64,000 bases of DNA, taken from contig CM030719.1 of assembly GCA_017979445.1 (NCBI GenBank), positions 23,737,996 through 23,801,995 of the forward strand. Reading direction: 5' to 3'. Position 1 is the stretch's first letter, and each line of letters starts with the position of its first letter. Origin of the DNA: Akebia trifoliata (taxonomy: Eukaryota > Streptophyta > Magnoliopsida > Ranunculales > Lardizabalaceae). Of this stretch, positions 35,601 to 47,989 are shown piece after piece. Both the position numbers and the translations under genes were made by a program. Under the pieces are notes generated by a model. That model did not search any database and was not told the origin of the DNA. It saw only the letters and a program-made list of their open reading frames with translations.

Positions 35601-38600
35601 GGATAAGTACAGTTCTATTAGGCATTGCATAAATTATTGATAATGGACATAAACACGTACAATGCTGAGATTCTTGTTTTGTTTTTTTTTTTAAATATAT
35701 TTTTTATGACGGGGTTGTCCGGACCCGCAGGGCGAGGCAACTGGCCTCTTAGAGCGCCATATATCCGCCCAAATCCTGAGTACATGCAATACACCACATA
35801 CCAGGTAAGCCGGGACAAATCCCTGTGGGTTGCCAATGAGGGGGCTTGAACTCAAAGACCTTGAGTGCTCTTGTTACTGGTCACTGCATAGGCACCTAGG
35901 AGATGCTACAATGCTTGACATTGGCTGACCTAGACCAAGCAATGCAAATTGCTTATGTTTTGGGCAACCATACTGGTCTGTCTTTATAAGTTCTCACCTC
36001 AGCTAGTGGAGTACCTTAATTATCTTTTCATTCTCTCTCAAATGCAGAAACTAGTAATAATGGAAAGAAAACCTTAATTATTTCTCTTTACTGCTCTTGG
36101 TAATTGAGCCGAAATTTTTCTCTAACCGTTTTTTTTTTTGTGCGACTATCAAGACGAAATTGTAGAATTCTGGTGTTTTGTTTTATATATATAGGGGGTG
36201 GATCATGGGACATAAGTAAACTTTATGCCATTAAAGAAGCAAAAAAGAACAAGAATGTTGAGGAGAGCTACCTAAAAGAAAGAGATGAAAAGCAAGGAAC
36301 ACAACTGCCGGCGACTATCCTAGCTATTGTTACACACATGCTACTCCCTCTTAGACAAAAAATAAAATAAAATAATAGGACCTAAAATTATAATGATGAC
36401 ATTGGGATATGGAATTCTCATTCCCTTGAAAACACGATCATTTCTCTTCCTCTTCCTGCTAAAAAAAAAAAGATGATTGCCAACTTTGGAATGGGGAACA
36501 CACCAACCTCGAGAAAGGAAAAAAAATTCAAAACAACGCAAAAATGTGAGTTCAAAACAATGCCAAAAGGTGAGACCAAGTTGTCTTAGCGAATGAACAA
36601 TGAAGAAGAAGGTGGTCAACAGATTCCCCATCACATTGCATAAAAAGCAAAAAATTAACACATGTTAAGAATTTTTAGAAATTTTTGTTTTTGTTGTTTC
36701 TCTGTTGGTTTTCTTTTTGATAGGGATTTCTTCCCTAGATATGCATTCTTTACTCTTATATTTGGTTGAGTTGGTTTCTGCAAGTGTTTTACTCTCTGTT
36801 CATGAAAAAAATTGATTGTTAGGGTTGGTTTTTTATGATGATGATGATGTAAAGTTGTCCTTGCTCTGGTTTGTGAAGTTCAAAGTCCAAATTTCCAGAT
36901 AGGTGAAGTTTTTTTCAATGGTTTTAGATCGAGAGCTTCAACTTTTTAGGGTCTATACGTTTGTTTCGTTCAGAGTTCTACCGCTGAAAAAGATTTTATA
37001 TATATACACACAAGAATAATGATCTGAATTTTAAATGACGTCTTTGAGGTTTTAAACCGTACTTTTTGTGATTGGTGTGAGTGTTGACCTTGAAAGTTTG
37101 ATCTTTTGAAGTTCAGAGCTTGTATTAGACAGAGTTTTACCAACTGAAAAAGGTATTTGAACAGTTCTTTTTGTGCGTAGAAGTAATGATATCTCAAGTC
37201 CAAGCAAGCTCTTTGAAGTTTACACCTAACCTTTTGTGTTTTGTATGATTATCTGTAGTAAGAATTGTGGTGTTTTTAGATCATACATCAACTAGTAAAA
37301 GGTCAAAATGGAATCACCCATTTTCTGTTGATGCTCATTTTCTGGTTTATTTTGTTTTCATTTGGTTAAACTTAACATTCACTCATTAGTCATCCTTCCA
37401 AACTGTTACTTCTATGATTACATTAAACCACATTTTCAACTCCTATATGAAATACATTTTATGTTTCTGTCTCTATAAATCATTTATCACTACTCTCATA
37501 TTGCTGCACGATACAATCTATCATGTGTCAGATACCTTCATAACTGAATGTACTGAAATTACTTGAGATTTCATTGAAGTTTCAAGTTAACATATAGTAC
37601 ATGATTGTGTTTTGTTAGTTATCATTCTCTGACTTGATGAACATTATCTACTGTGCCATCCAAATAACAGAAATACGAGCTTCATGATTCATTTTCATTT
37701 TTTTTTCCAGGTTTGATTTATCTGGAGAAACTGTTTTGTCACTTTCAGCAAATCATCTGCAAAAGCTGCGTTTATCCTTCCAATTGAGCACTCCTCTCAA
37801 CCATGCTTTTAAACCTCATCAGGTCTGTGGTTCAACTTTCCTGATAATATCCGGACTGATGCTCCTTAAATTGTTGATTGACTGCTAACTTTATTGGCCT
37901 GCAGGTGTTCCTCAAGTTGAGACATGAGTCCAACGTTGAGCATATCTTTGTAGTGGAGAATTCCGGAAAACAGTTTGAATTGATATTAGTGAGTTTTTCA
38001 AATCCATCTTATTTAACGACAATTATTTTTCGGCAGAAATCAAATATGAATGGTACTGTTTTGTAATCTGGTAATGAGCAAGAATTTAATGCTCTCTCGT
38101 GTGTCAATTTCAATGCTAGAAATAACTTCAATCTTTCTCTAATGACCAGCAACAAAGAAATGATGCAGAAAAATTCTAGCCATTTATCAAAAAAAAAAAA
38201 CCTGCACAAAACATCAACAATTGAATTTTTCATGTATTATGCATAAAAAGGAGCATAATACTAGAAATAACTTCAATCTTTCTCTAATGACCAGCAACAA
38301 AGAAATGATGCAGAAAAATTCTTGCCATTTATCAAAATAAAAAAATAATAAAACCTGCACAAAACATCAACAATTGAATTTTTCATGTATTATGCAGAAA
38401 AATTCTCCCTCCTATCATAATAGAGAAAATTTATATCAAGAATAAGGATACTCAATCCAACATTCTTATAACGTTTTGTTATTCGGACCCTTTTGAAGCT
38501 CTATTTTTTATGCATTCACACATGGCAGTGCTTATGTACTTGTCAATGAGTTATTTACTTGGCCACTTCATATATTTACTCATTTTTAATGTTTGACCTT

Positions 38601-39717
38601 GTAGGACTTCCTCGGTCTGGTTGATAAATTTTACTATCTCTCAGGAAGATACGCCATTCAACTTACAGTTGGTGACGCTGTGATGGTAAATACTGGCTTA
38701 ACCCGTGACTTTTTTCCTTCAGTATGAGATTCTTAGCATTGCTGACCATATTCATTTTGACTTTTGCAGGAGAACTCGTTTTTACAAGCTCTAGGCCACG
38801 TTGAGTTGGATCTACCAGAACCACCAGAGAAGGCACCACGCCCACCTCCACAAGCTGTTGATCCTTACTTGAGATATGGACCTAAACAGGAAATAACCCA
38901 CATCTTCAGATCACCCCAGAAGCTTCCTCCTCAAGAGCTCTCTCTTACATTCTTGGGTCTTATTTTCGTACCGTTCATTGGATTCTTAATAGGGGTGCGT
39001 ATATGTCATGTTTTTTTGTAGTGTTTATCCTCTCAAACCATTTTTCAGAGCGTGAATTCCCCTCTTCTAGGAATCTTGACTATTAAAAGCTCAAAATTTT
39101 GAGTTGTCTTCAGTGGGGCCTGACCTCACAAACCCAGATTTGATAATTATCGAGCACGGGATGAATTTGTTTAGTTTAAATACTTATTTTGGAATTCCAT
39201 CTATAGGTTGTACAGTTTTTCAGTACTTGCTTTTTGCCATTCTATATCTTCATATCTTTGCTTAGCTTTTTCTCTCAAACCAATTTTTTTTCTCAGTTTG
39301 ATTTCTGAACGTTTTGATTAATATTTATTATGGTGCTACTTTATCTTTGGCAGCTAATACGTCTGGGAGTAAACCTAAAGAACTTCCCTACTTCGGCCGT
39401 ACCAGCGACATTTGCCATTCTCTTCCATGCTGGCATTGCAGCAGTTTTGTCACTTTACATGCTTTTCTGGCTTAAGGTTGTCTTTCCTTTTATTCTTCAC
39501 ATGTAGTCTTTCATCACTAAAATCTTTTGGCATTAGTTTGATTTCAACAATATTGTTCTCACTGCTAATGTTTATATTATTGCTTGTTATCCGCGTGCAG
39601 TTGGATCTGTTCACTACTTTGAAGGCTCTTGGAATCTTGGGAGTCTTTTTGTTGTTTGTCGGACACAGGACACTATCCCACCTCGCATCAGCATCGTCCA
39701 AGCTGAAATCTGCCTGA
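25879..39717 (+). CDS. RPN2: Ribophorin II, oligosaccharyltransferase subunit 2
   Basis: This is a non-catalytic subunit of the ER oligosaccharyltransferase that N-glycosylates nascent proteins (Arabidopsis HAP6). Exons: 25879-26015, 27703-27895, 28015-28104, 28278-28340, 28457-28526, 28737-28801, 28985-29039, 32752-32879, 32974-33089, 33495-33564, 33969-34073, 35043-35132, 35212-35360, 37711-37822, 37905-37988, 38605-38685, 38770-38994, 39354-39476, 39601-39717. They sum to 2073 nt, 690 residues plus stop, the usual plant length. Every phase joins. Residues 1-20 ([20 protein letters not shown]) are a signal peptide, followed by a long lumenal part and three membrane segments at about 594-612, 622-648 and 657-675. 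I chose the ATG at 25879 because a signal peptide follows at once; the in-frame ATG at 25822 lies in leader sequence. The intron after exon 9 has a GC donor. The gene looks functional. Confidence 0.95.
27184..27536. mobile_element. Palindromic foldback MITE in RPN2 intron 1, flanked by (TA)n
   Basis: Two arms of about 130 bp are nearly perfect inverted repeats, starting near TACGACCC(C/T)TATTACGACTC and passing through GACACACCGTTTTGTC. The inner part is a second-order palindrome (GGTGAGGATGATCTC / GAGATCATCCTCACC). (TA)n tracts lie on both sides (about 27166-27182 and 27537-27571). The core is shared with 63196-63552. It has no coding capacity; the frame 27144-27371 only reads through it. 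Confidence 0.85.
27537..27571. repeat. (AT)n microsatellite
   Basis: About 17 AT units follow the foldback element in RPN2 intron 1 and probably represent its target. Confidence 0.95.
29571..29601. repeat. (TAA)n microsatellite in RPN2 intron 7
   Basis: About ten TAA units occur in the 3.7-kb intron between exons 7 and 8. The surrounding intron, 29040-30440, holds no other recognised feature. Confidence 0.95.
30441..31625 (-). mobile_element. LINE (L1-type) reverse transcriptase remnant in RPN2 intron 7
   Basis: On the minus strand, broken frames follow the order of a plant L1 polymerase: a RPINLVG-type start near 31590, a QLRGKK...[14 protein letters not shown] block near 31380, then [20 protein letters not shown] (31220-31160) and the altered catalytic site (normally FADD) near 31070. 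At 30881-30441 a linker with [11 protein letters not shown] resembles the C-terminal zf-RVT region. Many stops are present. It is inserted antisense to RPN2. Confidence 0.8.
31626..31745 (+). mobile_element. Probable LINE 3'-UTR piece in opposite orientation
   Basis: A plus-strand stretch ending ACAATGTGCATTTATCTAT followed by a short A run looks like a LINE tail. It abuts the minus-strand polymerase remnant, which suggests two insertions or a twin-priming inversion. Confidence 0.35.
31995..32100. repeat. GCGTAAGGC-rich short repeat
   Basis: Several copies of GCGTAAG/GCCTCA-type words lie close together (AAGCGTAAGGCGTAAGGC near 32056), resembling small nonautonomous elements common in plant introns. 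No ends were defined. The rest of the intron to 32751 holds no recognised feature. Confidence 0.35.
33090..33494 (+). other. GC-AG intron of RPN2 (between exons 9 and 10)
   Basis: The exon ends AACAATAG and the intron begins GCAAGC; it ends AACAG. Only this junction restores the conserved [12 protein letters not shown] protein sequence. The bases around the GC match the strong consensus (AG|GCAAG) typical of GC donors. All other RPN2 introns are GT-AG. Confidence 0.85.
35705..35895 (-). mobile_element. tRNA-derived SINE in RPN2 intron 13
   Basis: On the minus strand, GAGTTCAAGCCCCC matches a pol III box B. Downstream are conserved words (GGATTTGTCCCGGCTTACC, then GAGGCCAGTTGCC) shared in order with the copy at 48716-48962. 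It ends toward an A-rich stretch (plus-strand T run near 35680-35705). Box A is poorly preserved. Confidence 0.65.
36470..36665 (-). mobile_element. LINE C-terminal zinc-finger (zf-RVT) fragment in RPN2 intron 13
   Basis: One minus-strand frame reads [14 protein letters not shown], the C-x(n)-H-x(4)-C signature at the end of plant L1 polymerases, then LGLTFWHCF. The fragment is 5'-truncated and broken. Intron sequence from 36665 to 37710 has no further feature. Confidence 0.65.
38116..38402. repeat. Two-copy tandem duplication (145 bp) in RPN2 intron 15
   Basis: Unit 1 is 38116-38260 and unit 2 starts at 38261 with the same CTAGAAATAACTTCAATCTT. The copies are nearly identical apart from an A-rich length difference, so the duplication is recent. 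It does not touch the exons. Confidence 0.95.
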
Positions 39718-39910
39718 TGATATGGGAAGATCCCTATTTAAATGATTATATGAAAAAAAGAGGGTTTGATGTTTTAAGTTCGTTTTATGTACTTCTCGGC
39801 AACTATAAATTTTTGTAGCTGTATTTAGGGACATTTATCTCATCTTTCTTCTCAGTGGTAATGTTATTGCAGACCTTTTAATTTAAGCAAGGATATCAAA
39901 AAAAATAAAG
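39718..39910 (+). other. RPN2 3' UTR
   Basis: It follows the stop codon. The part AGGGACATTTATC...GGTAATGTTATTGCAGACC (about 39827-39900) recurs at 48320-48398. An AATAAAG motif at about 39904 may be the poly(A) signal. Confidence 0.6.
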
Positions 39911-40407
39911 TTCAAAAATCTCTGAAGGTTGTTTTGCTCGACCTCTGTTCGGCTTGAAGGTCAGATATGCGTCGGTGCTCATTTGGGAAAATCCTTTTTT
40001 GTGGTTTTGCATTACTCAAAACGTTAATATAAGCCAAAATTGTCCTAAAATTTTCTGGAAAAATAAAAATAAAAATCTGTTTTTGAGGATCATAAGACAT
40101 ACCCCGCATGTGGTTGGGAACAAACATTTTATTGGAAAGACAAAATGAACAAGCCACTGATGGCATAATTATAAAAATGTTAAAAGTGGGTTTATTAACT
40201 AAATACGAACTTTATTTGAAAAAATAATGCTTTCTCTTAGTGGAGAAAGGGATTCTTGCATTTTGGATCTGAAGGACAAGTTTTTGCTTTTTCCTCAAGT
40301 ACCAATTTCCATGTTAAGATCTAACTTCCTTGATTTTTTTTTTTTTTTTTCTCTCAAGGGAGGAAAAATTAGTATTTTTTTTTTCTGGTTTCCCAACTTG
40401 ATAGCAC

Positions 40408-40605
40408 AGATTATCTAAAAATATTTGAGAGTGTTAATGAATATTTGAGATATATTCACATGATAAACCAATGACATAAGTCACTAAAACATGACTTGAT
40501 AGAACATCAGATTATCTAAAATTAAAAATATTTGAGAGTTTTAATGAATATTTGAGATATATTCACGTGTTAAACTGATAACATAAGTCACTAAAACATT
40601 GCCCC
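40408..40605. repeat. Tandem duplication, period about 101 bp
   Basis: A unit beginning AGATTATCTAAAA at 40408 recurs at 40509 with a 7-bp insertion and a few changes. A smaller pair (GGTTTTATAAATAATTTGCCCAA) follows at about 40650 and 40690. Confidence 0.8.
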
Positions 40606-40719
40606 TTCGACTGTTTGAAAGAGTAACTTATTTATCAATACCACATATCTATGGTTTTATAAATAATTTGCCCAAGAATATTGAGCTCATTGGTTTTATA
40701 AATAATTTGCCCAATAAAT

Positions 40720-43605
40720 AATATCAGATCTTTGTATGTTTGTTAGTAAATTGTAACTCATTTTTCATTAGAAGATTGAGCGCATCGGACATTTTAGTTC
40801 CAGTTGATTTCTTAAGTTTCTTTGGTGGAGTCTCTCCTACCAAGCAAGTGAAACGTGCTGAGCATTCTCTTCTGCCCTGAGTATCAGAAATAAGAAATAA
40901 GCAATATGATTCATAACCGGTAAATAGTCTATATCAAACAGTGTTGTGGATTCTAAAATCTGATTATGAAGGAGAATCAGGTTATAAAATCCGGACTAAA
41001 CGCCCAAGTTAATCATGCAAAGATAGTCTTATTCATCATGACAACACACATTCCAAATTACATACTGAATCAAATCTTACCATGAGATTCACTGTCATGA
41101 CTATTTTCCATGGAATTCAAAATGCATATACACAGCATCTTTTGTTTTTTTTCTTCTAGAAATATTTTAAATAAAAAAAAAGAACCTATAAATAAAAACA
41201 TAATTAAGAAAAACAAAAATTGAATCACTTTGAGTGCATGTTACATGGTTTTATAAAAGAAGACAAAATAAATTAAAATTAGAATATCAATTCTTCTTTA
41301 TTAATATAGAAAATAAAATTCAAAATCATATTTAGCGTTCTGGTTGTGGTGTAATTATCTTTGAAAATCACTATAAAATTTGCATAGTAATCAATGGCTT
41401 AACATGAGCACAATGAGATTTAAGAAGTACAAACAAGTTCCATGCAAAGAGTCCAAAAACTTAAACAACATTTGAAGTGGAATTACTCTCACTCTATCGC
41501 TGTGTCGTTCATGTTGTTCATGTTTTTTTTCTAAGAAAAGAAAACAAGACTTAACACTAAATGTTCTTCTTCATTCTACGTGTGTTTACACTTAGAATTT
41601 ATGAAAGTATTCCTCTTATGCTTGAAACGATTAGAAACCATCATGTATCAACATTTAGATTTTCGTGTGGAACACTTTCAGGCCATAGTATGACGACTCT
41701 GTTCAAATGTTTTCTTTGAATAGATGATAGCCAATCAATTTTTATCCACTATCTTGCCATAACTTTCAATTTTTAATGATTAAACTAATTTACGAAGTTT
41801 TACATGTTCAATAAGCAAGGTCTACCAAACTTTACAGTCAAGAAATTTTTTACTTGATATTTTAGTTTCCTCCAACATTTCATTAACTAAACATTTATTT
41901 TTTTTAAGCTCATTGAATATAATCTGTCATTAAAGAAATGTAATGCCTAATAAAATAGAAACATACATTATAAATGAAATTTCATAAGCATTAGATGAAA
42001 ATGAAATACTAATTGCTTCTCATAGGTGTTATAAAGGAAATATATGTGATTTTTCAAGAAAATGAACTTGTCATGGACTTGTTGAGAAGAACACTTGCAA
42101 AAATACTTTTCAGATGATGAATAGTTTAACAATGCAAAACACAAGAAAACAAAATATTTCATATTAAGGGTGGAACCCACTTTTTAATATTTAACTATTC
42201 ATATTTCAGAAAAAATTTACACACTTTCTAGGCCACTCATGAGTTTTTTTGAGATATATGGTAATTTTTATTTTTATTTTTTCTTTTATGAGCTTCGATG
42301 ATTTCTACTTTAAAATAACTATAATTAATGTTAAGAATCCAACCTGATTAATACTTACTGATTAATTCCTTGCAACTTGGGTTGTGTTGATTTCAATTTT
42401 TTTTTTGTTTTGAGAAATTTTTTGAAACCATTCAGATTTTGATGAGGCTATTTTAGGAGAATAAAGTAAGGAAGGCGAAGGAGTTGTTTAAATAAATAGT
42501 GGATAATGGGTATCCATGAAGTCACCTATGGAACAATAAAGTAGTGCTTTGCATAGTAAAATCATTGGGATGGATTAATTTTTCACATAAAATGCAGATT
42601 TTATTGTCAAAATTTTGGGTAATTGTTACGGTTAATATGAATACGATCTTGCAAAATTGTTTTTTAACATTTGAAACCCTATTAGGAAGTGGTGAGAATT
42701 GAAGTATCACAATTTTTTTATTTATTATTTATTTTATTTATTAATTAAATTTATTTAATAAATAAATTAAAACTAATTTTAACAACTATGTTATGTTATT
42801 TGTTTAATAATTTTTACCCGCTTTTTCTAGTCTCTTTCTAATTCTTTTGAGATTTATGTTTGCTTTTATTATTTTTATTTAAATAAAGTATTATCTCTAA
42901 TTTTAATTATTAAACTTTTCTTTTTTTGTTTCATAACTTTTATAGACTACTTATTGGTGAGATTTATGTTTTTCTTTTTTTAAATAAATAAGGAAATTAT
43001 AACTAATTTAATAATGAACTTTATAATTTTTTTGTTGATAAAGGGAAAGGGAAAGACATGATTTGTGAAACTTAAGCATGATTTGTCTTTAGAATACTAT
43101 TTACCAAATTTAAATTCAATTATAAAATGTCAATATCGTTCTTATATGATAAATGTGGGGATAAAACATCACTCCATCTTGACAAATCTGTGATTATTTT
43201 TATATGATAAATGTGGTCATCTGACACCAATCTGTGATTGTTCTCATACAAAACTTGACGATTTTATTGATATGTATCTCGAGATTGTGGTATGATCTAA
43301 TTTTGATAAACTTACATTTGGGAGTTACAAATCTTAGATGAATTTGTATGAGCATATTCATTGGATTCGTAACAAAACTCGTTATATGAGCATAAATCAA
43401 GAACTTAGAATAATCATTGAAGTCAACTCGAATTTTGTCAACTCGAATTTTGGCATCGTTAATCTCAAAGTAATCCTAAACAATAGCAAATGGAGTACAA
43501 AGACACCATGCTCTGATTTGATTATGAATGTGTTCAATTAAGAATGAAATAAAGAATGAGAAACGGTACTAAAAAAATTTGAATGATCTCCAGATATAAA
43601 AGAAA
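40720..43605. other. AT-rich intergenic DNA, no recognised gene
   Basis: Only short frames without motifs occur. A partial 60-70-bp repeat (ATATGATAAATGTGG) lies near 43145 and 43202. No element termini were seen. Confidence 0.5.
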
Positions 43606-44081
43606 TAAGTTTCCATCGAAAATGGTAAAATTAATTATCAAAATGGTGCACTATTCATCTTAATTCCAAAATGGTAATTTACCATTTTCAAAAATAAGTT
43701 ATTTACCAAAACAGTAACATTTGAAATGAACAGCGTTTTGATATTTAAAAAAAAAATACATCCCCTCATTTATATTTAAAAAAAAAAGTATAGACATCCC
43801 TTGTTTAACTAAATAGATAGAAATATAATTATTTTAGTACAAAGTGACGAAATAAACTAAATCTTGAAGGAAAACATCACTATACTAAAATAGTTATATT
43901 TCTATTTATTTAATTAAACAGATTATATTTATATTATTTTATAAATAAATAAAAATAGTAAAAAAGCATTTTTGACATTAAACATTGTTTATTTCAAAAT
44001 TTACTATTTTTTTAATTAAAATAAATAGTGCACCATTTTGATAATTTTTCAATTTTCATGTACCATTTTGATAAATTTCTC
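43606..44081. mobile_element. MITE with long terminal inverted repeats
   Basis: The left arm includes TTATCAAAATGGTGCACTAT (about 43637-43656). The right arm (about 44021-44081) is its inverted match with an extended ATCAAAATGGTAC segment. A second inner inverted repeat (AGAAATATAATTATTTTAGTA and its partner) lies near 43815-43915. No coding capacity. Confidence 0.75.
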
Positions 44082-44989
44082 TTGTTTATTTTAGGGTGGA
44101 CTGATTCGTGTTAATTTAGGATGGATGATACATTTGATTTTGGCATTGAAGTTTCTTAAGTAGGTATCATATTGGTGCTTAGAATTGATTTTATCTATAA
44201 GTTTTGTAAATCTCGAGGTATTTGTGTAAATTATGTTATTTAATTTTTCTTCAATTAATCAGTTATCTATGCGATGTCAAAGTAGTGTAAGTGTTGGATG
44301 AATAAATCAACTACGATTGGCTCCTTTTCAGGATATAAATAAAAAGCATCTACGATTATGTGCACGCCATCACGTCATTTGTGTACCCGTTTGTGTCACT
44401 CCAACATTAGTGTTTAAAATATGATCCAATGCCACAAGGTCATAGAGGATGAAATTTTATGAATTTTTTTTAAAGTTATTTTTTATAGTTAAATTTTAAT
44501 TTTAAATTTGGGTGCTTGGTAGCCATCCATTTTCAACACTTTGGATCAAGTTTGAAAAACCCCTTTTTTGTGGGCCCAACAATTCTTTTAAAGATTTGAA
44601 TTCATAAAATTGGAATTTATGGGAATATTCAATAAATGCCAACTACAGCCCCACTTAGAGTAAATATTGAAGTTTAAGATCCTAAAAGAGTAAGATGAAG
44701 TCCAAAAAAAAAAAAAACGTGGAATGGAGAACGTGATTCATTTAGTTCACCCCAATTTGTAGTTGGTGTCATACTTATTTCCAACTTTTAGACATTGATT
44801 TTGGAGAAGATCCAAATCTAACAATGGTGTATCATGAGGTAGACATTTCTAACTATATAATGTTGGGATATATATTCACAATTTATGGGTCATCCCTGAT
44901 TTTTGGTGAATCGCTTAACCATTTAGATCATTCTTACAATATTGAGTACTTGAAAACGAATAGACAGAATTTCGGTAATGATGATCATT

Positions 44990-45512
44990 AATTTTTTTTC
45001 TTGTGTCAAATATCGTAATATCTTATTAGGGAGGAAAAATATAGAAACAATCATAAAACATTTAGTCTGTGATTGTATAGATACTTCTTACACGAGATGG
45101 ACATTCCATGGAGAACATTGAACATTGGAGGGGCGGAGATTATGTAATAGTCGAGTCTAGTACATCTGATCATTAGTGTGATGAAGACATGGTCCCAAAA
45201 ATGACAGACATGATGAATGATGGACATTTTTCTAACAAAAAAAATGAAATTACTTGCATGGACGAGTGTCCTAATAGAACCGATGACCAAGTTCATGATG
45301 ATTCAACAGATGATACTCAATATCGTCAAATGATAGAGGAAACGATGCAACCCTTATATCATTCATGTCGAAAAAAGAATACAAAATTTTCAGTTATAGT
45401 TGAGTTGCTCAGTATGAAGACTAGACATCAATGGTCTCAGAACAGTTTTGATAAATTATTACAAATGATTAAAAGGATATTGCCATATAATAACTCCTTA
45501 CTAGAGTTTTGA
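44990..45512 (+). pseudogene. CACTA transposon TNP2-type transposase fragment
   Basis: Two frames carry N-terminal TNP2 signatures: SYTRWTFHGE near 45088-45120 (transposase-associated domain) and, in the open stretch 45189-45512, TKFSVIVELLSMKTRHQWS followed by FDKLLQMIKRILPYNNSLLE. These are the usual L-x-K-x-x-x-x-W-S and LLP motifs that precede the catalytic domain. The catalytic DDE part is missing and a frame change separates the two pieces. It supports a CACTA element ending at 48319. Confidence 0.75.
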
Positions 45513-45769
45513 TATTGCTAGTATTAGAACTATTACCATCATTGAATAATGGTAGGGTATGCTTATTGATGAACTTTAGAAGGAATGTGAGATAGGCCAA
45601 ATGAGCACTAGTAGATCTTGAAAAGCCAGATAAGGAGTATTATTTGATTTGTATCGATGAAATCATTGACTCTTCAACAGAGCTAATGGATAGAGCTGGA
45701 CCCCAGGGAATTTTACTTGATATTCTTTGTGGTGAGATGATTAAATGACCTATGAGCAATTGTCGTGTC

Positions 45770-47690
45770 TTTTGAGGGCTAAGTCAAGACAATGTTTGGA
45801 GTGATCTTGGGTATTCGTCGAAAAATAGTACTGGGGCATGTGAAGGGAGCATTGTTCAATACCAAAAAGATAAAATTGGCACTAACGTTGAGTGGCAATG
45901 TAGAAGGAAAGTTGGAAGGAGATTGGTACCAAGAAGATGAAATTCTTAATGATAAGTAAGTTCAACAGAGTCGAGAGAGAGGTCAGGCATGTGGTTCGCA
46001 AATTGAAACTAAGCATTTGGAAGGATTTAATTGGGAAATATTGGTGGTAGGTGAACCTGTTGTGAATGTTTTTGGCCTCTTTGGTGGGAAGATAGTTGTT
46101 TTTACTAGATTATTGCAATTTTTCAAGACTGATATTGAGATAGCTACTATAATTAGGTATGATGTAATTTCCATAAATCTCAATTCTGTTTTAGATTTTC
46201 CTAGGTTGAAATTGAAATACAATCTTCACAATAAGAAAGCTTTATCTGTGAATTTTATTACCGAAAGAAAGTTTTTAAACTTTCTTTGTGTTCTGCAGTT
46301 TTGAACAAAGATCTGAAATTTCTGATTCTTTGGAATTTTATTTCAATTCCATTGGATGTGTTGCATTAGAATGGGTGGGGTCTGGTTTTTTTGGTGGTCT
46401 ATATTAGGAGGTTGGGCATATATTTTTCCACTTATTTTTCATTTTAGCTTATGATTCAAATGTTTTTAGATATAACTAAGAAATAATTTCATGTTATCTC
46501 CAGGTTGGTCTAGGACATGGGGAGAAGAGTACTTTGGAAACGGGTATGCAACTTTAAACTATAAAAATGTTGTTTTGCAGACTGAGCTTATCTATTAAGC
46601 ATTTTTCTAACTCAGATCTTCAAGTGAATTGGATTTCAATCAAAATTATACTTTCTGTTCTTTACATAATCAAGGTCCAGTTATGCAGACAGATAGTATT
46701 TAGTGATTGACTTGAGTTGTTTTCTCATATTATATTAAAACTAATGTTCCTGATCCGTGTATTAGGAAAGTGTACAAATATGGTCAAAAGCACAACTGGT
46801 GAAAGCTGGGATATCATTGTTGATGAGGAAACCTATTCTGAGTAAGATACAATTTTTTTTAATAACAACTTAAATTGGTTATAATGCAAATGCCACGTTC
46901 GTACATGACAACACAGTATCATTGTGCAAAAACATGGAGCATAGATTCAAATATTTGTTCAAAAGATATTTTATTGAATGAATTTGACTTTAAATTTGTG
47001 ATGAAGGGCTGAACCTCATTTGTTCAGGTTTTTTCTTCCAATATTTATTGTACTCCCCCATTTTTAATGATAAGGATTCTTATAACAGTAAAGTAGAACC
47101 TATTGCTTTTAAATTTATTCATTCTTTCAATTCTTAACATTATGCAACTCAATTAGTTGGATATCTAAAAGACAATATTTACAATCTGATTGTAGCACTT
47201 GGTTTGATAAATTGTGATTTTTGATTTTTGTTTGTATTGCATTTTCATATAATCAAAGCCCTTGTCCTATATTTTGGGTTGGGTTGGGCTGGGCTTAACA
47301 TACATATCTTCTGTTAATTCAAAGTGTTTTCATTTATGTTAATTCCAATCTAACCCAGCTTGTATGTGCTTATGTAACATTTTGTCTCAAGTGATGATCT
47401 GCTATTTTGCTATCTACTTACTACGATGGAAATGGAAGTAGATTACATTGGGCAACTATTGCTTGCTTCAACTCGATATGATCCTCGAGTGGCACCGATG
47501 CTGTATGAGAAGTTGGGGCATGTCACTGGCAATTCTGGTTCTATATGGAAAGATTATCTCCACACCCCTCCATCTGATAAGTAGAGAACACAATTGTTGG
47601 CCAAAGCCAAAGTCATGGAAGAAGCACTCTCAATTTACAAGGAAACGATAATAGGCCGAGGGGTCAAAGGCTTCTTGTAAGACGTAAAAA
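45770..47690 (+). pseudogene. OMA1-like M48 metallopeptidase pseudogene, with introns
   Basis: OMA1 is a mitochondrial inner-membrane zinc protease. Fragments in correct order are NVWSDLGYSSKNSTGA (about 45795), SGNVEGKLEGDWYQEDEIL with a frame change before it (about 45890-45950), then LEGFNWEILVVGEPVVN and GGKIVVFTRLLQFFKTDIEI (46014-46150). After two introns containing doubtful exon pieces comes DYIGQLLLASTRYDPRVAP through AKVMEEALSIYKE (47440-47675). Retained introns indicate DNA-level copying. The HEXXH zinc motif is not preserved, several stops are present (for example after DK at 47582) and the N-terminus is missing. Family identity is from memory. It lies between a CACTA transposase fragment and a CACTA terminus, so transposon capture is likely. 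Confidence 0.75.
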
Positions 47691-47989
47691 ACTTGATTCG
47701 TTTTCAATTGAAAGTGGGATATTTTTGTAGACTTCATTATATTGATGTAAATGAACATGATCTCAGGAATTCTTTCAACATGTGAGATTAATATTTTTTT
47801 TTTTGTAACATGTTAAATCATTTTTTTAAAATCTTATTATTCTTTGATACTATGAATTTAATGCTAATTGGTGTGGATGGGATGTGAATGGATGGGGATG
47901 AGAATGGATGGGATGGGATGTGAATTTGGATGTGGATGGGATGGGATATGTATGTGTGATTTTTTCGCAAGTATAAGTTGAAGACAAAA

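Noticed and set aside
40720..43605. Search for a hidden gene, tRNA or CRISPR-like array
   Set aside because: No spaced identical repeats, cloverleaf or coding signal found; the repeats present are simple tandem pairs.
46017..46304. Stand-alone 95-residue ORF
   Set aside because: Its first half is an OMA1-like exon and the second half runs into the intron after the splice donor.
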